A stretch of DNA of 64,000 nucleotides from Cristatella mucedo (GCA_009760855.2 WPIO01000119.1:738001-802000); one strand, 5' to 3'; positions 1 to 10,275 are shown, counted from the first letter of the stretch. Notes: generated by a model not told the origin, from the sequence alone. Program-made: numbers and translations.

Positions 1-1
1 T

Positions 2-118
2 GTCTGGTACAAGACTCGAGCCGAACACTCTGGCCGTGCTGTGCAGGTGCCTCATCCTTGGGCTAAGACCCCGCATCAAGCCCTGCTGGGTGGGAGGCCG
101 CCCTTCTTCTCTGACTGA
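2..118 (+). other. Open reading frame running in from the window edge, unrecognised
   Basis: A frame is open from base 2 to a TGA at 116-118 (38 codons). The end of its translation, around HQALLGGRPPFFSD, loosely recalls the C-terminal tail of integrase/DDE transposases, where a 'PHxALxGRxP' string is common. That resemblance is short and could be chance. The region is more GC-rich than the rest of the window. No start is visible because the left edge cuts it. Confidence 0.2.
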
Positions 119-177
119 GGTTCGGTGTGCCTACCAACCACTCTCAAGAGGCTTATGTATTATTCCTTTACATATAC

Positions 178-345
178 ATATATAGATATATATACTTCAT
201 TTGTATAGCACCCCAAGAGAACTTAATCCCTATTCAAGCCCTTCACATATGCCTTGGAGCTCGAGCCCACGACATCAGCCAGGCTTTGGTCGGGGCGAGC
301 ACCTTAACCGCTGGACCAAACCAGCTCCGATTGAGCCTACACCTC
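178..345 (-). mobile_element. SINE-A, tRNA-headed, L2-type tail
   Basis: Read on the minus strand, this starts with a tRNA-like head: an A-box-like TGGTCCAGCGGTTAAGG near 322-306, then a B-box-like GTGGGCTCGAGCTCC near 273-259. It ends in a tail containing GATTAAGTTCTCTTGGGGTGCTATACAAATGA. The last part matches the hairpin that ends the LINEs of this window. An AT-rich stretch (170-200) follows the tail. It is a retroposed non-coding element; the tRNA part does not fold as an intact tRNA, so it is not called a tRNA gene. Confidence 0.8.
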
Positions 346-1014
346 AGTCCCTTGTAGCATCGTCACTGGGTCAAAGCTTCTGGAAGCCCAGCACGATGGC
401 AAAGGCGTCCGGGAATCGTTCCGGTGGCCAATCTGGTTTCCAATCCCGGAGCACACCGCTGGTGAAGACCAGAACCTCGTCCGCCACAACGCGAGGATTT
501 CGAGAGCGAGAAACACATGCTTGAGGATTTCTATCTTTTGTCGGCGGCCTTCGTCAGACACTCCCAGTTGATGTCGAACGGGTAAGGCTACGTCGATGCT
601 AACTGCCATGACCAGGTCCCCCTAATGACAGGGTTTGGCCACGGCAGACTGCCGCTATTTCAAATGCCCACTGCCACTAGTGCTCCGGCATGGCATTTTT
701 CGGAAAACAGTGAGAGCCAGAAGAAGAACCTATATCAGAAGTCCAGAACTATCACAGGCCGGTGAGTGCTTCGGTTGTGGCTAAGTCAACCTCAGGATGA
801 GACCTTCGGTATTGTTAGAGCAACTTAAGACCCGGGTCGCGGTTTGAGTCCTAGGCCGACAATAGGTCGGGCTCAAGAGCTAACACGATCACTCAAATGT
901 GTCTTCTGACACTCGAACACGTGTTACGATGCAGCACCGGAAGTTCCTGCGATTTTCAAGGCCATGAAGTGGTACAAGTACAGGTTCTTATAAATCTTTA
1001 AGGATAAGTATAAC
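346..1014. other. No gene recognised
   Basis: A comparatively GC-rich stretch (about 350-700) followed by mixed sequence. A B-box-like string (GCGGTTTGAGTCCTAGG, about 839-855) may be the remnant of another tRNA-derived element, but no A box or tail could be placed. The 90-residue frame on the minus strand (609-337) runs into the SINE head and shows no family motif. Confidence 0.3.
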
Positions 1015-1172
1015 TCATTTTCATTTGTACAGTGGCCTAAGAACCTAATCACTGTCCATACACGTCGCCTATGCCCCTGGGCTTGAGTCCATGACCTCGC
1101 TCGTCAAATGCATTTACCTTGACCCTGGTCACCAAAGATGAGCACCTTAAGCCCTGGGCCAATTGGGAGACA
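1015..1172 (-). mobile_element. SINE-A, diverged copy
   Basis: The same order of parts as the copy at 178-345, read on the minus strand: degenerate A box (CCCAGGGCTTAAGGTGCTC), B-box region (GGACTCAAGCCCAGGGGCAT), then AGTGATTAGGTTCTTAGGCCACTGTACAAATG as the tail. It is more diverged than the other copies, which suggests an older insertion. Confidence 0.7.
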
Positions 1173-1668
1173 CCTATAGTAGTACTTGACGAAGTGGATG
1201 CGTTCAAAAAAATTGGAAAAACTAAGCACGCGAATATTCATTGTGCGGACAGCATTCTGGGAGAGAATCTGCAACTTAATTGCATATATTTGGCATAAAT
1301 TACATGCTATAAAGCTGGCTGAAATTAAAATTTAGCCTGCGAGTTGCGGGATTAGCAGCTTAAATTTAACCACACAGAAGCTTACACATTATTAAGCAAA
1401 GTCACCCTGACAAGATAATTTTAACACAAAGCAGCCGTATTTATGAAAAAACAATTAAATGGTCTGGATCAAGAAGAAAGTCTTTAATGTCAGCCCATTT
1501 TGGAAATTCCATCATATCTGCCTAAAATATGGCCTCTTTGACTTTAGAAGATGCACTTAAAGAGGAACCGAACGATGAAAAAATAAAGCTCTCTCAATTC
1601 TTACCGAATCGATATGGATAGCAGGTCATTTTCAACTGTAAGTGCGGCATTATAATTGTAATCGTAAC
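1173..1668. other. AT-rich sequence, no feature seen
   Basis: No open frame, tRNA-like box or LINE similarity was found. It lies just outside the left boundary of duplication copy A. Confidence 0.3.
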
Positions 1669-1899
1669 ATTATAATTATTATTGATTCTCCCAAAGAAAG
1701 TTGTTAAGGGTTTGGATAAAGATTAGGGCTTCTTAGGGCGCTTCAAAAATTGCATAATTTTAATGTGATAATTATCGCAGATTTTAAAAATGTAGTGTAA
1801 CAGCATCTGAACCACTTTCCTCAGTTCTCAAATATAGCGCTCATAACCATGATACTTATTGCTGTTATACAAAAAAAAATAGTAACGACATCCTGAGCC

Positions 1900-2560
1900 C
1901 TGCAATTTCGGCTAAGATCTTTTGGATACTGCAGCGATAGCTGCGGAGCTGTTGACAGAAGCTGAAGACGGCAGTAACGTAAGAAGAGCCTAAATCTTAC
2001 AGAAACAAGTCAATCACCACAGATGTAGATAGGTCTATTTAATAGCAAAGGAAGTGCTACCTTCAGGTGTCTAGCTTCCCGAGTCTAGCATGGCGTGATG
2101 GAGCTCTTTTCCGTTACCATAGGGGCAGCATATTATAATAAAGACGACTCAGTCTGTGCTCACGTGAGAATAGATTTAAAAGGATTTACTGCACGTATAC
2201 ACGCATTCACTGAGGTGGCTACCATGTTGCGTGCTGTCTAACAAAATTTCGGAGAGATTAAATCTATCACGATAAATATGTCTGCAGAGCGGTTGCAACT
2301 GGCCAGCAAATTTTTAGTAGTTTCATACTGATTTAGAGAGGACATACTAAAAATATCAGTTCGAATACAACTTTAATGCTTCAGAAACGTCAATGGCAGA
2401 GGACCCGTACTAGATGCAAAGCTCCTAATAGTTGAAGGTCGTGACGCTATTGGGATTTTGAAAAAATTAAAACTGAATGTTTTGGCAGGAGATTATCAAG
2501 GCTTTATAAAAAGTACTGAGTAGAATACATCGCATTTCATTGTTCGGATAAATGAGTCAT
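1900..2560 (+). pseudogene. Remnant of an unrecognised coding sequence (copy A)
   Basis: A frame from 2125 to the stop at 2329-2331 reads like protein with one internal stop. It includes the segments GEIKSITINMSAERLQ and KGFTARIHAFTEVA. The same frame in copy B (16161-16496) gives GEIKSITINMSAERL and RGFTIPIHTFTEVG. Part of this similarity simply reflects the DNA duplication. I do not recognise the family. A LINE fragment starts immediately downstream (about 2530). Stops and frame breaks argue against a working gene. Confidence 0.4.
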
Positions 2561-3300
2561 ATACAAGATCTCCATGCAGAATCTAGGCTTTCACTTCTAT
2601 GTAGACGACCCTCATGTGTACCTCTAGTTTGATTCTTCCCAGCCTTCGAGCACGTCCAATTACATATACGCCCTTCTTGCATGTATTGATGACATCCGCA
2701 CATTGATGGCAGCAGACTTTCCTTAATTGAACGATGGAAAAACCAACCTATTAGTATGAGCAAAGTGAGTGTGATTCAGAAATAGGAGAACCTAACCTCC
2801 AAAGTCGGCAATGCCAGAATATATCTTTGCTGAATTTGCACATAATCTAGGTATCATGTTCCAATGTGATCTTTCATTTGACGACCAAGTCAGCTTCACA
2901 GTCAAATTTACTTTTTAAGCTACATAACATTGCTACAACATGCGTTTGTATAGAGCGGGACTGCTAAGTCTAAATTGGTCCATGCATTTGTGACATCCCG
3001 TATCGACTTCTGTAACTCACTGCTTGCTGGTTTACAGGCTTGTGCAATCAGGCACTAACAGCTGGTGCAAAACTCTGCAGCTAGGTCCACCGGGTGTGAG
3101 CTTCACAGTACCTACGTCACACCACTTCACGCCAACCAGCACTGACTCACAATCAAGCAGCGTCTCGACTTCAAGATTCTGTCACTTTTATGTCCCTTCG
3201 TTTTCTTGCTCCAGCCTATTTATCAGAAGTACTCCACCACCAGGGAATGAAACGCACAACTTGCTGTTCTGGCTCGAATCGCTTAGCCATGCCCCGTAAA
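2530..3300 (+). mobile_element. CR1/L2-type LINE fragment, RT region
   Basis: Broken frames encode the palm of the reverse transcriptase: a GFHFYVDDPHVYL segment, with YVDD at the position of the catalytic YADD, and then the downstream MAADF/LND, LGIMFQCDLSFDDQ and SQLV-type segments. Stops and frameshifts are frequent. It runs directly into the next LINE piece at about 3300 and has no 3' tail of its own. The homologous piece in copy B is at 16575-17160, so the insertion predates the duplication. Confidence 0.85.
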
Positions 3301-4540
3301 ATCCTCAAAAACATGGACAAAGACCATCTGAGGAACCTCTGAAATATGGGATATCTCAGAGCTCTGAGGTTGGTCCTATTCTTTTTATGTTGATGCTCTC
3401 CCTCTTGCCGACGTGATTACCAGGCAAAATCTAGGCTTTGACGTTTATACGGATGACACTTAGTTGTACCTCCGCTTTGATACCTGCAAGCCCTCTAGCA
3501 AGTCAAATTCTCTTAACTCCCTTGCTGAATGTATTGATAACATCCACTTATTAATGGCAGCAAAATTTCTTAAATTGAATGATGATAAAGCCAAACTACT
3601 AGCTTTGGGAAAACCAAGTGTCATTCAGAAATTGGAAAGGCTAAAGCTGAAAATTAGCAGAGTTAGAATTAGTCTTATTGAATCTGCACAAAATCTAGGT
3701 ATCTTGTTCCAAAGAGACCTTTAATTAGACAGCCACATCAGCTCCACAATAAATTCGCATACTTTTAGCTACATAACAATGCTAAAATTCGGGCTTGTTT
3801 AGATAGGGATACCACATCTAAGTTGGTCCATGTATTTCTGACATCCCGTCTTGACTTCCGTAACTCACTGCATGGTGATCTACTGGCCTCAGAAGCTTAC
3901 GGGTGGGGCGAAATTCTGCTACTAGGCTTGTCTGTCGTGAGCATTGCAATTGCCACATAACACCACTTATCGCCAACCTGTGCTGGTGGCCAACCTGCGT
4001 TGGCCCCCAGCCAAGCGAAGCATCGAATTGAAGGTTTTATAACTCAGTTTGAGGTCACTTTATTCTTTGGCTACAGCCTACCTATACGATCTACTCCCCA
4101 TCCAGGCCATGCATCACATCACCAATTTTCCGGAATCTAATTGTCTACCGATACCTCTTCCGAACCTCAAATCTTTTAGAGACCGTGCCTTTAGTTCATA
4201 TGCTCCAAAGGCCTGGAGATCACTCCTAACTTTGTCAACACATCTCCTGACTGGACCACATTACAAATAAAGTAAGAAACTACGTATTTATGACAGCATT
4301 AAGTGTGACCTTGTGATTTGTCCTTAATGTGCTTTTGGTTGCTGCCACTGAGCACGATGCTATTAACCATACTTGGATGCTGACCCTGTGCATGTCATCC
4401 CTAATCATGTTATTCTTATTGCTTATTGAGCCTGCTGCCACTAACCATTCAATTGTGCTTCCTTTGCAGCAAACGTAATGTGCCTAGAAAGAGAATGAGT
4501 TCTCTGAGGGATATATCAAATGTATTATTATTGTTATTAA
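3301..4540 (+). mobile_element. CR1/L2-type LINE fragment with 3' end
   Basis: It begins with the GQRSSEEPLKYG-like segment that precedes RT motif C (about 3315). It continues through the NSLNSLAECIDNIHLLMAAKFLKLNDDKAKLL segment (about 3490-3600) and the AFRDRAFSSYAPKAWRSLL-type C-terminus (about 4170-4230). It ends with the 3' hairpin (about 4468-4515) and an ATT-rich tail. The YADD position reads YTDD. Several frameshifts and stops are present. The copy B counterpart is at 17150-18550. Confidence 0.9.
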
Positions 4541-4544
4541 AACC

Positions 4545-4840
4545 GCTAAAGACGGTGCCTTTAATTCGAATGCTTCCAAAGTCTAGAACTCGTAACCAGC
4601 TGATATCAAAACTTCCCCTGACATGACGACGTTTACTACGAAGCTTAAAACGTACCTGTTTATTGCAGCATTTGGTTTGTCTATACGGTCAGTCTTTCGT
4701 GCTCATTTACGGCTTGCACTGCATCTGCTGATTGGGCATGTTCCCACTGATTATTTAGTTATGCTTTCTATCTAGTATCTGCAAAGTGCCTAGAAAAAGA
4801 TTCGGTTCTCTAAAGGCCCTAAATTATTATTTTTATAATT
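4545..4840 (+). mobile_element. LINE 3'-end fragment
   Basis: A short 5'-truncated piece: the C-terminal tail (PLIRMLPKSRTRNQL), the 3' untranslated region and a degenerate hairpin (GTGCCTAGAAAAAGATTCGG near 4787), then an AT-rich tail. It is repeated in copy B at 18551-18840. Confidence 0.8.
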
Positions 4841-5337
4841 CCCCACCAAAAATTTGAGCCAGATATTTGACATAGTTTACACAGTGTTACTCCTTCTCAT
4901 CGAGTCGTGAAATTACCACTCATAGATGGGCTCTTAGGTTTTTAACTACTGGAATAACTACTAGTATTTCATAATTATCACGAAGATTTATTTAACAAAA
5001 ATTTGTTCCGTCGCTATTAGGAAAAAATATATAGTTTCGGAGATCTACCTTATTCTAACTCAATCATTCTGTCGTTAGAAAATAACGGCTTGCTACCAGA
5101 GTCTCTTGAACTTATACAAAAAGCCACTAACTTGTAGCCCACATTATTTTTGTGCTTTAAGTAACTAGCTGACGACCGTCGTAATAGGCCACAAAGCCAG
5201 GCCATACGCTTGTTTTGTCACTGTAGATCCGAGCATGCACTCAGGAAGTACCAAGCCTTTGGTAAAACTTGCCACTTGCTTTAGCCGGGGAACTACTTCT
5301 CTGCTGCTTTGCACAGTCACGCACTAGGGCACACAAA
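4841..5337 (+). other. Unique duplicated sequence, no gene seen
   Basis: AT-rich sequence shared with copy B (18841-19320), without open frames or recognisable elements. It ends at the 10-bp direct repeat that flanks the LINE piece at 5338-5780. Confidence 0.4.
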
Positions 5338-5780
5338 TAACACATAAACTTCGGGCGTGTTTTGATAAGGATACCACGTCTAAGTTGGTCCATGCATTTG
5401 TGACATCCCGTCTTGACTTCTGTAACTCACTGCTTGCTGGCCTACCAGCATGTGCAATCAGGCGGTGATTACAGGTGGTGCAAAACTCAGCTGCTAGGCT
5501 TGTCTGTCGTGAGTGTCTCAGTTGCCACATGACCACTTCTTGCCACCCTGCACTGGCTACCAGTTAAGCAACGGATCGATTTAAAAGTTTTGTCGCTCAC
5601 GTTTAGGTCACTTCATTCTGTGGCTCCAGCCTATCAGTCAGATCTTCTCCCCCTCACCAGGCCAAACATCGTACCACCCGCTTTTTGGAATCCAACAGCT
5701 TGCCAATACCTCGTCCGAACCTCAAATCCTTTAGAGACCGTGCCTCAAGTTCATATTCTCCAAAGGCATATGGCAAATAC
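5338..5780 (+). mobile_element. Tailless LINE piece flanked by a 10-bp direct repeat
   Basis: The RT C-terminal region only (from about FGRVLIRIPRLSWSMHL to the LVRTSNPLETV equivalent), with neither the 5' part nor the 3' hairpin and (ATT)n tail. GGCACACAAA occurs at 5328-5337 and again at 5781-5790. Copy B (around 19310) lacks the insert, giving an empty-site comparison. The insertion therefore came after the duplication. A LINE piece without its 3' end is not what ordinary target-primed reverse transcription leaves. Confidence 0.85.
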
Positions 5781-5875
5781 GGCACACAAAAGCCACTGAT
5801 TCGGTTTTTTACTCGAATTTATTTAATTTAATATATGTAATTCAAATATATAGCAACTACATACCTACCTGATCC

Positions 5876-6005
5876 CCGCCGAGCTGGTCTGGTTCAGTGG
5901 CTAAGGTCTGGCTGAAGGCGTGGTCTCAAGCCACAAGGCATACGTGAAGCACCTGAATATAGATTAAGTTCTCTTAGGGTGCTATACAAATGAATTATAT
6001 GTCTC
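5876..6005 (+). mobile_element. SINE-A, left arm of a tail-to-tail pair (copy A)
   Basis: The tRNA-like head (CCGAGCTGGTCTGGTTCAGT and GTGGTCTCAAGCC) is followed by the LINE-type tail: GTGAAGCACCTGAATATAG, then ATTAAGTTCTCTTAGGGTGC. The tail hairpin pairs AGCACCT with AGGGTGCT. Some head sequence between the A box and B box is shorter than in the 19425 copy. Confidence 0.85.
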
Positions 6006-6105
6006 TACTCAGGCACATCGCACATGCCACCGGCTCGAAAACACTACCTTGACTTTGATCGAGGCGAGCACTTTCACCACTGGGCTAAGCCAGCATGGTA
6101 CAGCT
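6000..6105 (-). mobile_element. SINE-A head, right arm of the pair (copy A)
   Basis: On the minus strand: TGGCTTAGCCCAGTGGTGAAAG (A box), GTTTTCGAGCCGGTGGCATG (B box), then a shortened tail that meets the tail of the plus-strand copy. The same head-out, tail-in pair is present in copy B at 19425-19668, so it was formed before the duplication. Confidence 0.8.
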
Positions 6106-7364
6106 TCTCAGATTTATGTATACGAGTTGCAGACTAAACCGCGACATACATTGCCAAGTAAAATGAAGTTGACCGCAACTTAACAATCTGGGTTGAAACC
6201 TGAATCACTTGCAATATTTAATTTGAAAGCTCAATATTGCTGCTTTCGTGGTTATGCATTCATGTCGACGAGGGTGATCGGTATCATATCTGGCGATATA
6301 TCCCCAATAGAATAGGGTTAAGGTGTTTTCTCGGCAATCTACAAAGGGCAGCAGCTGATCTAGAAATTCACCGGCATAAGCGAAGACGTTCGATTATTCC
6401 TAAGCCTCAGTACCTCCCGAAAGTAAGACATAAAAAAACTTGCTCTATTGATCCTAGCAGCTTGTAATGATAACTCCATCCTTGATACTATCAATGTCCT
6501 AACTTGCTCGATCGATAGGATCAAGCTGCGCCAGGAGCCCGGCCAGTTAATTCTCGTTTCAGTAGCCTGACACAAATAAAGCTAATATTTTATTGTATCC
6601 TTTGGGCAATAAACTAAGCAATTCAATGTAAAAATTATTAGCTCAATGCACCTCCATTAGATACTTGCAAGCTTGGCTGCCTTCAATAACTTTAGTAAGC
6701 CGGGCACCGTGTCTGGGTTCATTAAGCACGCCCGAGATGAGACCAGAAATCTTCTCACGAAAATTACCAAACCATGTAGAACTAAAACAATTTTTGCACT
6801 TGCAATTTATTATCACTTAAGCTCTCGCAGTATTTCGTAAAATTATTGCGAGTACATTAGGAAAATCCCTCTAGTTCCTAATTGCGCTGCTGATAAACTT
6901 GTTTACAGTTAAGGTGCATGACCTGCATCAAATGACGGCATGGTCTGGCCAAATTGCTGTACGATTAAATTGGGGGCTAACCCAAATATGGGCTGGTTCT
7001 GAAAGACAGATAGCTTCTATCTAGACCGTGACGGTTTGGTCTGGACTTTATTCTCACCTTACCAAGGTGAAGACAATTATAAAGATTGTAGTACGCCTTT
7101 ATCAATGGTCAGCGTCTATGAGCCGCTAATGCGGGTTAATTACTCACATTTTTGCTCATATTGGAAAATGTTTAGTATTCTTTACGAACGTAATGCAAGC
7201 AGAGACAAGATTGTGCTGACATCAACAGGGCAAAAGCCGTTGAAGGCATCGTCTCCGACAGTAAACTACGATCGTTAGTTGTTTTCTTTTTTCATTGACG
7301 TCACATTAACATTTAGTCCTATGAAATGAATTTATAGTTTTACAATAAGAGTTTTGATTAGATT
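6106..7364 (+). other. Duplicated sequence without recognisable genes (copy A)
   Basis: Colinear with 19669-20925. The short frames on either strand are not conserved in frame between the two copies, which argues against coding. No tRNA box, hairpin tail or splice-bounded frame was found. Confidence 0.4.
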
Positions 7365-8160
7365 CAGCTCCACAATCAAATCTGCCTACTTTTAGCTGCA
7401 TGGCATTGCTAAAATTCGGGCTCGCTTAGATAAGGATACCACTTCTAAGTTCGTTCATGCATTTGTGACATCCCGTCTTGACTTCTGCTACTCACTGCTT
7501 GCTGGCCTACCGGCATGTGCAATCAGGCGATTACAGCTGGTGCAAAACTCAGCTGCTAGGCTTGTCTGTCGTGAGTGTCTCAGTTGCCACATGACCACTC
7601 TTTGCCACCCTGCACTGGCTACCAGTTAAGCAACGGATCGATTTAAAAGTTTTGTCGCTCACGTTTAGGTCACTTCATTCTGTGGCTCCAGCCTATCAGT
7701 CAGATCTACTCCCCCCACCAAGCCAAACATCGCACCACCCGCTTTTCGGAATCTAACAGCTCGCCAATACTTTTTAAAAACCTCAAATCCTTTGGAGACC
7801 ATGCATTTGGTTCCTACGCTCCCAGAGTGTGGAACTTACTCCCGACTGGCGTCAGAACATTACCTGATCTGACCACATTTAAAAAGAGCTTAAAACCTAT
7901 TTAGGACAGCATTTAGTGGGTCCCTGTGATTTTTCCTTCATGCGCTTATGCGTGGTGACACCATGCATGCTGCCACTAACCACACTTGCATGCTTACCCT
8001 GTGCATATCACTCCTAATCACGTTATTTATGTTGTTTAGCGAGCTCGATACTACTCACTGTTCAATCGCGTTTCCCTTTGCTGCAAATGTAAAGCGCCTC
8101 GGAAGAGATTGAGTTATCTGAGGGCGCTTTATCAACTGCATTATTATTGTTAATATTAAG
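7365..8160 (+). mobile_element. 5'-truncated LINE, copy A only
   Basis: It starts inside RT (the SAPQSNLPTF/HGIAKIRARLDKDTTSKFVHAF equivalent) and reaches the 3' hairpin (GCGCCTCGGAAGAGATTGAG then GGGCGCTTTATCAA) and an ATT tail. The copy B empty site reads GATTAGATTAAGCTTCATC near 20905. The insertion therefore followed the duplication. Reading frames are damaged. Confidence 0.85.
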
Positions 8161-8250
8161 GTTCCTTTGCAGCAGATTTGAAGTGCCTAGAAAGAGATTG
8201 AGATCTCTAAGGGCGCTATAAGAAACATTTTATTATTGTTTTTTTACAGC
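8161..8250 (+). mobile_element. LINE 3' tail fragment (copy A)
   Basis: Only the last part of the LINE: GAAGTGCCTAGAAAGAGATT, GGGCGCTATAAGAAA and TTTATTATTG. Present in copy B at 20925-20995, hence older than the neighbouring insertion at 7365-8160, which landed at its left side. Confidence 0.75.
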
Positions 8251-9314
8251 AATGGTATACGTCAAAACACAGTGAGAAATTATTTACTCATTGGCATGTG
8301 TAGCTGCAGCTAACGCACTCACAGTTGAAATAAAACATTAAAATGATCGAGCTTAAGCACATTTAACGTTGGGAACTTAAAGATTTTTTCAAAATATGGC
8401 CTTGGCATACAGTAGCCTGTACTCGCTGTGCGGCGGCTGAAGCATTCGCTAGGCGTACCTGAGTAAACATATTGGAAAGCTGCCCGAGGAGTTTAACGTG
8501 TTACAGTTTAGTTAATTGACTGTGAATTAAAAATTGAATATAAGTTTAAGTTCGCAATTCTTTTCAAATGAACCACAATCACGATCCTGCATCAGGAAAA
8601 GGTGAGACTAAATGGCATTCTCGGCAACAGCCGCCGGCCGCAGAGACGCTAGACGAGGCTCCTCACCGAAGTGCTGCAGAGACTGCAAGAAGGAGGCATT
8701 CACGCCAGGAACAATGGGCCGCAGAGACTATGGTAGAAGCAGAAGCATGATGAATTATTGCAGTTGAAGCTGAAGAAACGATCAATTGTTGCCTGTAGTA
8801 ACGGGCCTGCGAGACATGAGAAAGAAGCAGACGGTTGAAGAAATCACGTGACCAAAACCGTTAGCTGGCCTCATAAACAACAAGGGGCTGGAGAGATTAA
8901 GAAAGAAGCAGAATCCACGCAGTATTTACACTTGATATTACACGGGTATTAGCTAGTTAACGCTAGTATTAAATTTATTAAATATGCTCGACCACCTTAG
9001 AGAACCCGAGTGACTCCATTGCCCGTACGGCTCAGTTGACCAGTTGTGAGAATGGCAGATAGTTAAGAACTACTGAAGCTGCAAATGACGCTAGAGAGCC
9101 TAGATCTCCATTAACCACCTTCGTCTCCTTATGAAACTCACTCAGTTACTATCAGCTCCATCATCAGTCCAGTCATCATGGGCCAGTAAAGCAAGTGAGT
9201 GTGGATGAATCTAATCGTTGCCTCATCAGCTTAAGCAGGCTATATTTTTTTAGCAGGCTTGTGGTCGCTACTGTACATTTACTTGCATTGTTGAATTGTT
9301 TAGCTTTCTTAATT
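8251..9314 (+). other. Duplicated unique sequence with a purine-rich block (copy A)
   Basis: Colinear with 20996-22356 of copy B. The block 8570-8935 is rich in GAAGCAGA/GAGACT motifs and can be read as MNHNHDPASGKGETK and following, but the matching frame in copy B stops early (MNHNQDPASGKDETK then stop). A 78-bp unit present once here (about 8815-8890) is present twice in copy B. No family was recognised. Confidence 0.4.
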
Positions 9315-10010
9315 AATCAACATGCATCACATCCTACGGAGACCCTAGCTTAGGCTCATTAGCTCCTAAAGCCTGGAAACGGCTTTCGCCTACGATCGCG
9401 ACTTCGACTGTCTTGATTGTAGTCGGAATGATACGAAAATGCACAAATTAATGACATGCTAATGCCATACATAGCTGACACCATAAATGCGTCATTAACG
9501 TCAGGTAATATCCCACAATCTTAAAAAGGTGGTGGGATATGACCTGACCTTTTTTTAAAAGGCTGTAGTCAGACCGCTACTCAAGAAAGCGACACTAAAC
9601 CAAGAAAACATGAGCTAATTCTGCTAATAATCGTTTACCTTCACCTCGAAAACTGTCAAATCCTTGGAGACCACGTGTTTAGTTCTATGCTTTCAAAGCC
9701 TCGAACTCACATCCGACTTGCGTCATGACATCTCATGACTTGACTTTATGTAAAAAGAAAGTAAAAACGAATCTATTTATCACAGCGTTTAGTGGATCCC
9801 TGTAATTTGCCCCTCGTGTGCTTATGCGTGTTGAGAATGTGCATGCTGCCACTAACTATACTTGCATGCTGACCTTGTGCATGCCACCCCTATCTATGTT
9901 AATTATGAGCAAGCAATCACTAATCATTCGATAAAGCTTTCTTTGCACCAAATGTAAAGTGTCTATAAAGAGCTTAGATTATGTTAAGGTGAGATACAAA
10001 TATAGTATTA
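9315..10010 (+). mobile_element. Scrambled LINE: C-terminal, N-terminal RT and 3' pieces joined
   Basis: Three LINE parts follow each other in the wrong order. First comes a C-terminal GDHAFSSYAPKAWN-like segment (9335-9385). Next is an early RT segment (PAPFKKAVVRPLLKKATLDQ-like, about 9550-9635). Then the end of the C-terminal region follows (about 9655-9790), with the 3' untranslated region and a weak hairpin near 9955-9990. Copy B has the same arrangement at 26030-26690. Confidence 0.75.
9500..9548. repeat. Inverted repeat unique to copy A
   Basis: GTCAGGTAATATCCCAC (9500-9516) and GTGGGATATGACCTGAC (9532-9548) are reverse complements except for one base. A second overlapping palindrome pairs TTAAAAAGGT (9521-9530) with ACCTTTTTTTAA just after. 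Copy B (26190-26235) has only one arm, so the second was made after duplication. Confidence 0.8.
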
Positions 10011-10275
10011 CTCACATTACAGCATTTATAGGACTTTAATGGTTTTCCTCTCGTTCGCTTACGAATGCTGACACCGTGCAAGTTACCTCTTACCGTATAT
10101 TACATGCTTACCCTGTACATGCCAACTATTACTGCGTTATTCTTGTTAAAATTGAACATACTACCACTAACCATTCGACCGTTGCTTTTTTCTAGCATAT
10201 TTAAAGTGAGTAGAGTGATATTATGTCCTCTGAGAGTGCTTTGCAAACGTATTAATGTAAGTATTATTTTATTCA
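10011..10275 (+). mobile_element. LINE 3'-end fragment (copy A)
   Basis: 3' untranslated region only: the CGAATGCTGACACCGTGCAAG segment, a decayed hairpin (ATTATGTCCTCTGAGAGTGC) and an A/T-rich end. Counterpart in copy B at 26690-26950. Confidence 0.7.

Noticed and set aside
337-609. 90-codon minus frame in the GC-rich left part
   Set aside because: No domain, ends in the SINE-A head, and GC-rich sequence gives long chance frames.
6430-6550. Apparent inverted repeat around GATCCTAGCAGCTTG / GGATCAAGCTGC
   Set aside because: The arms do not align over more than a few bases when paired properly.
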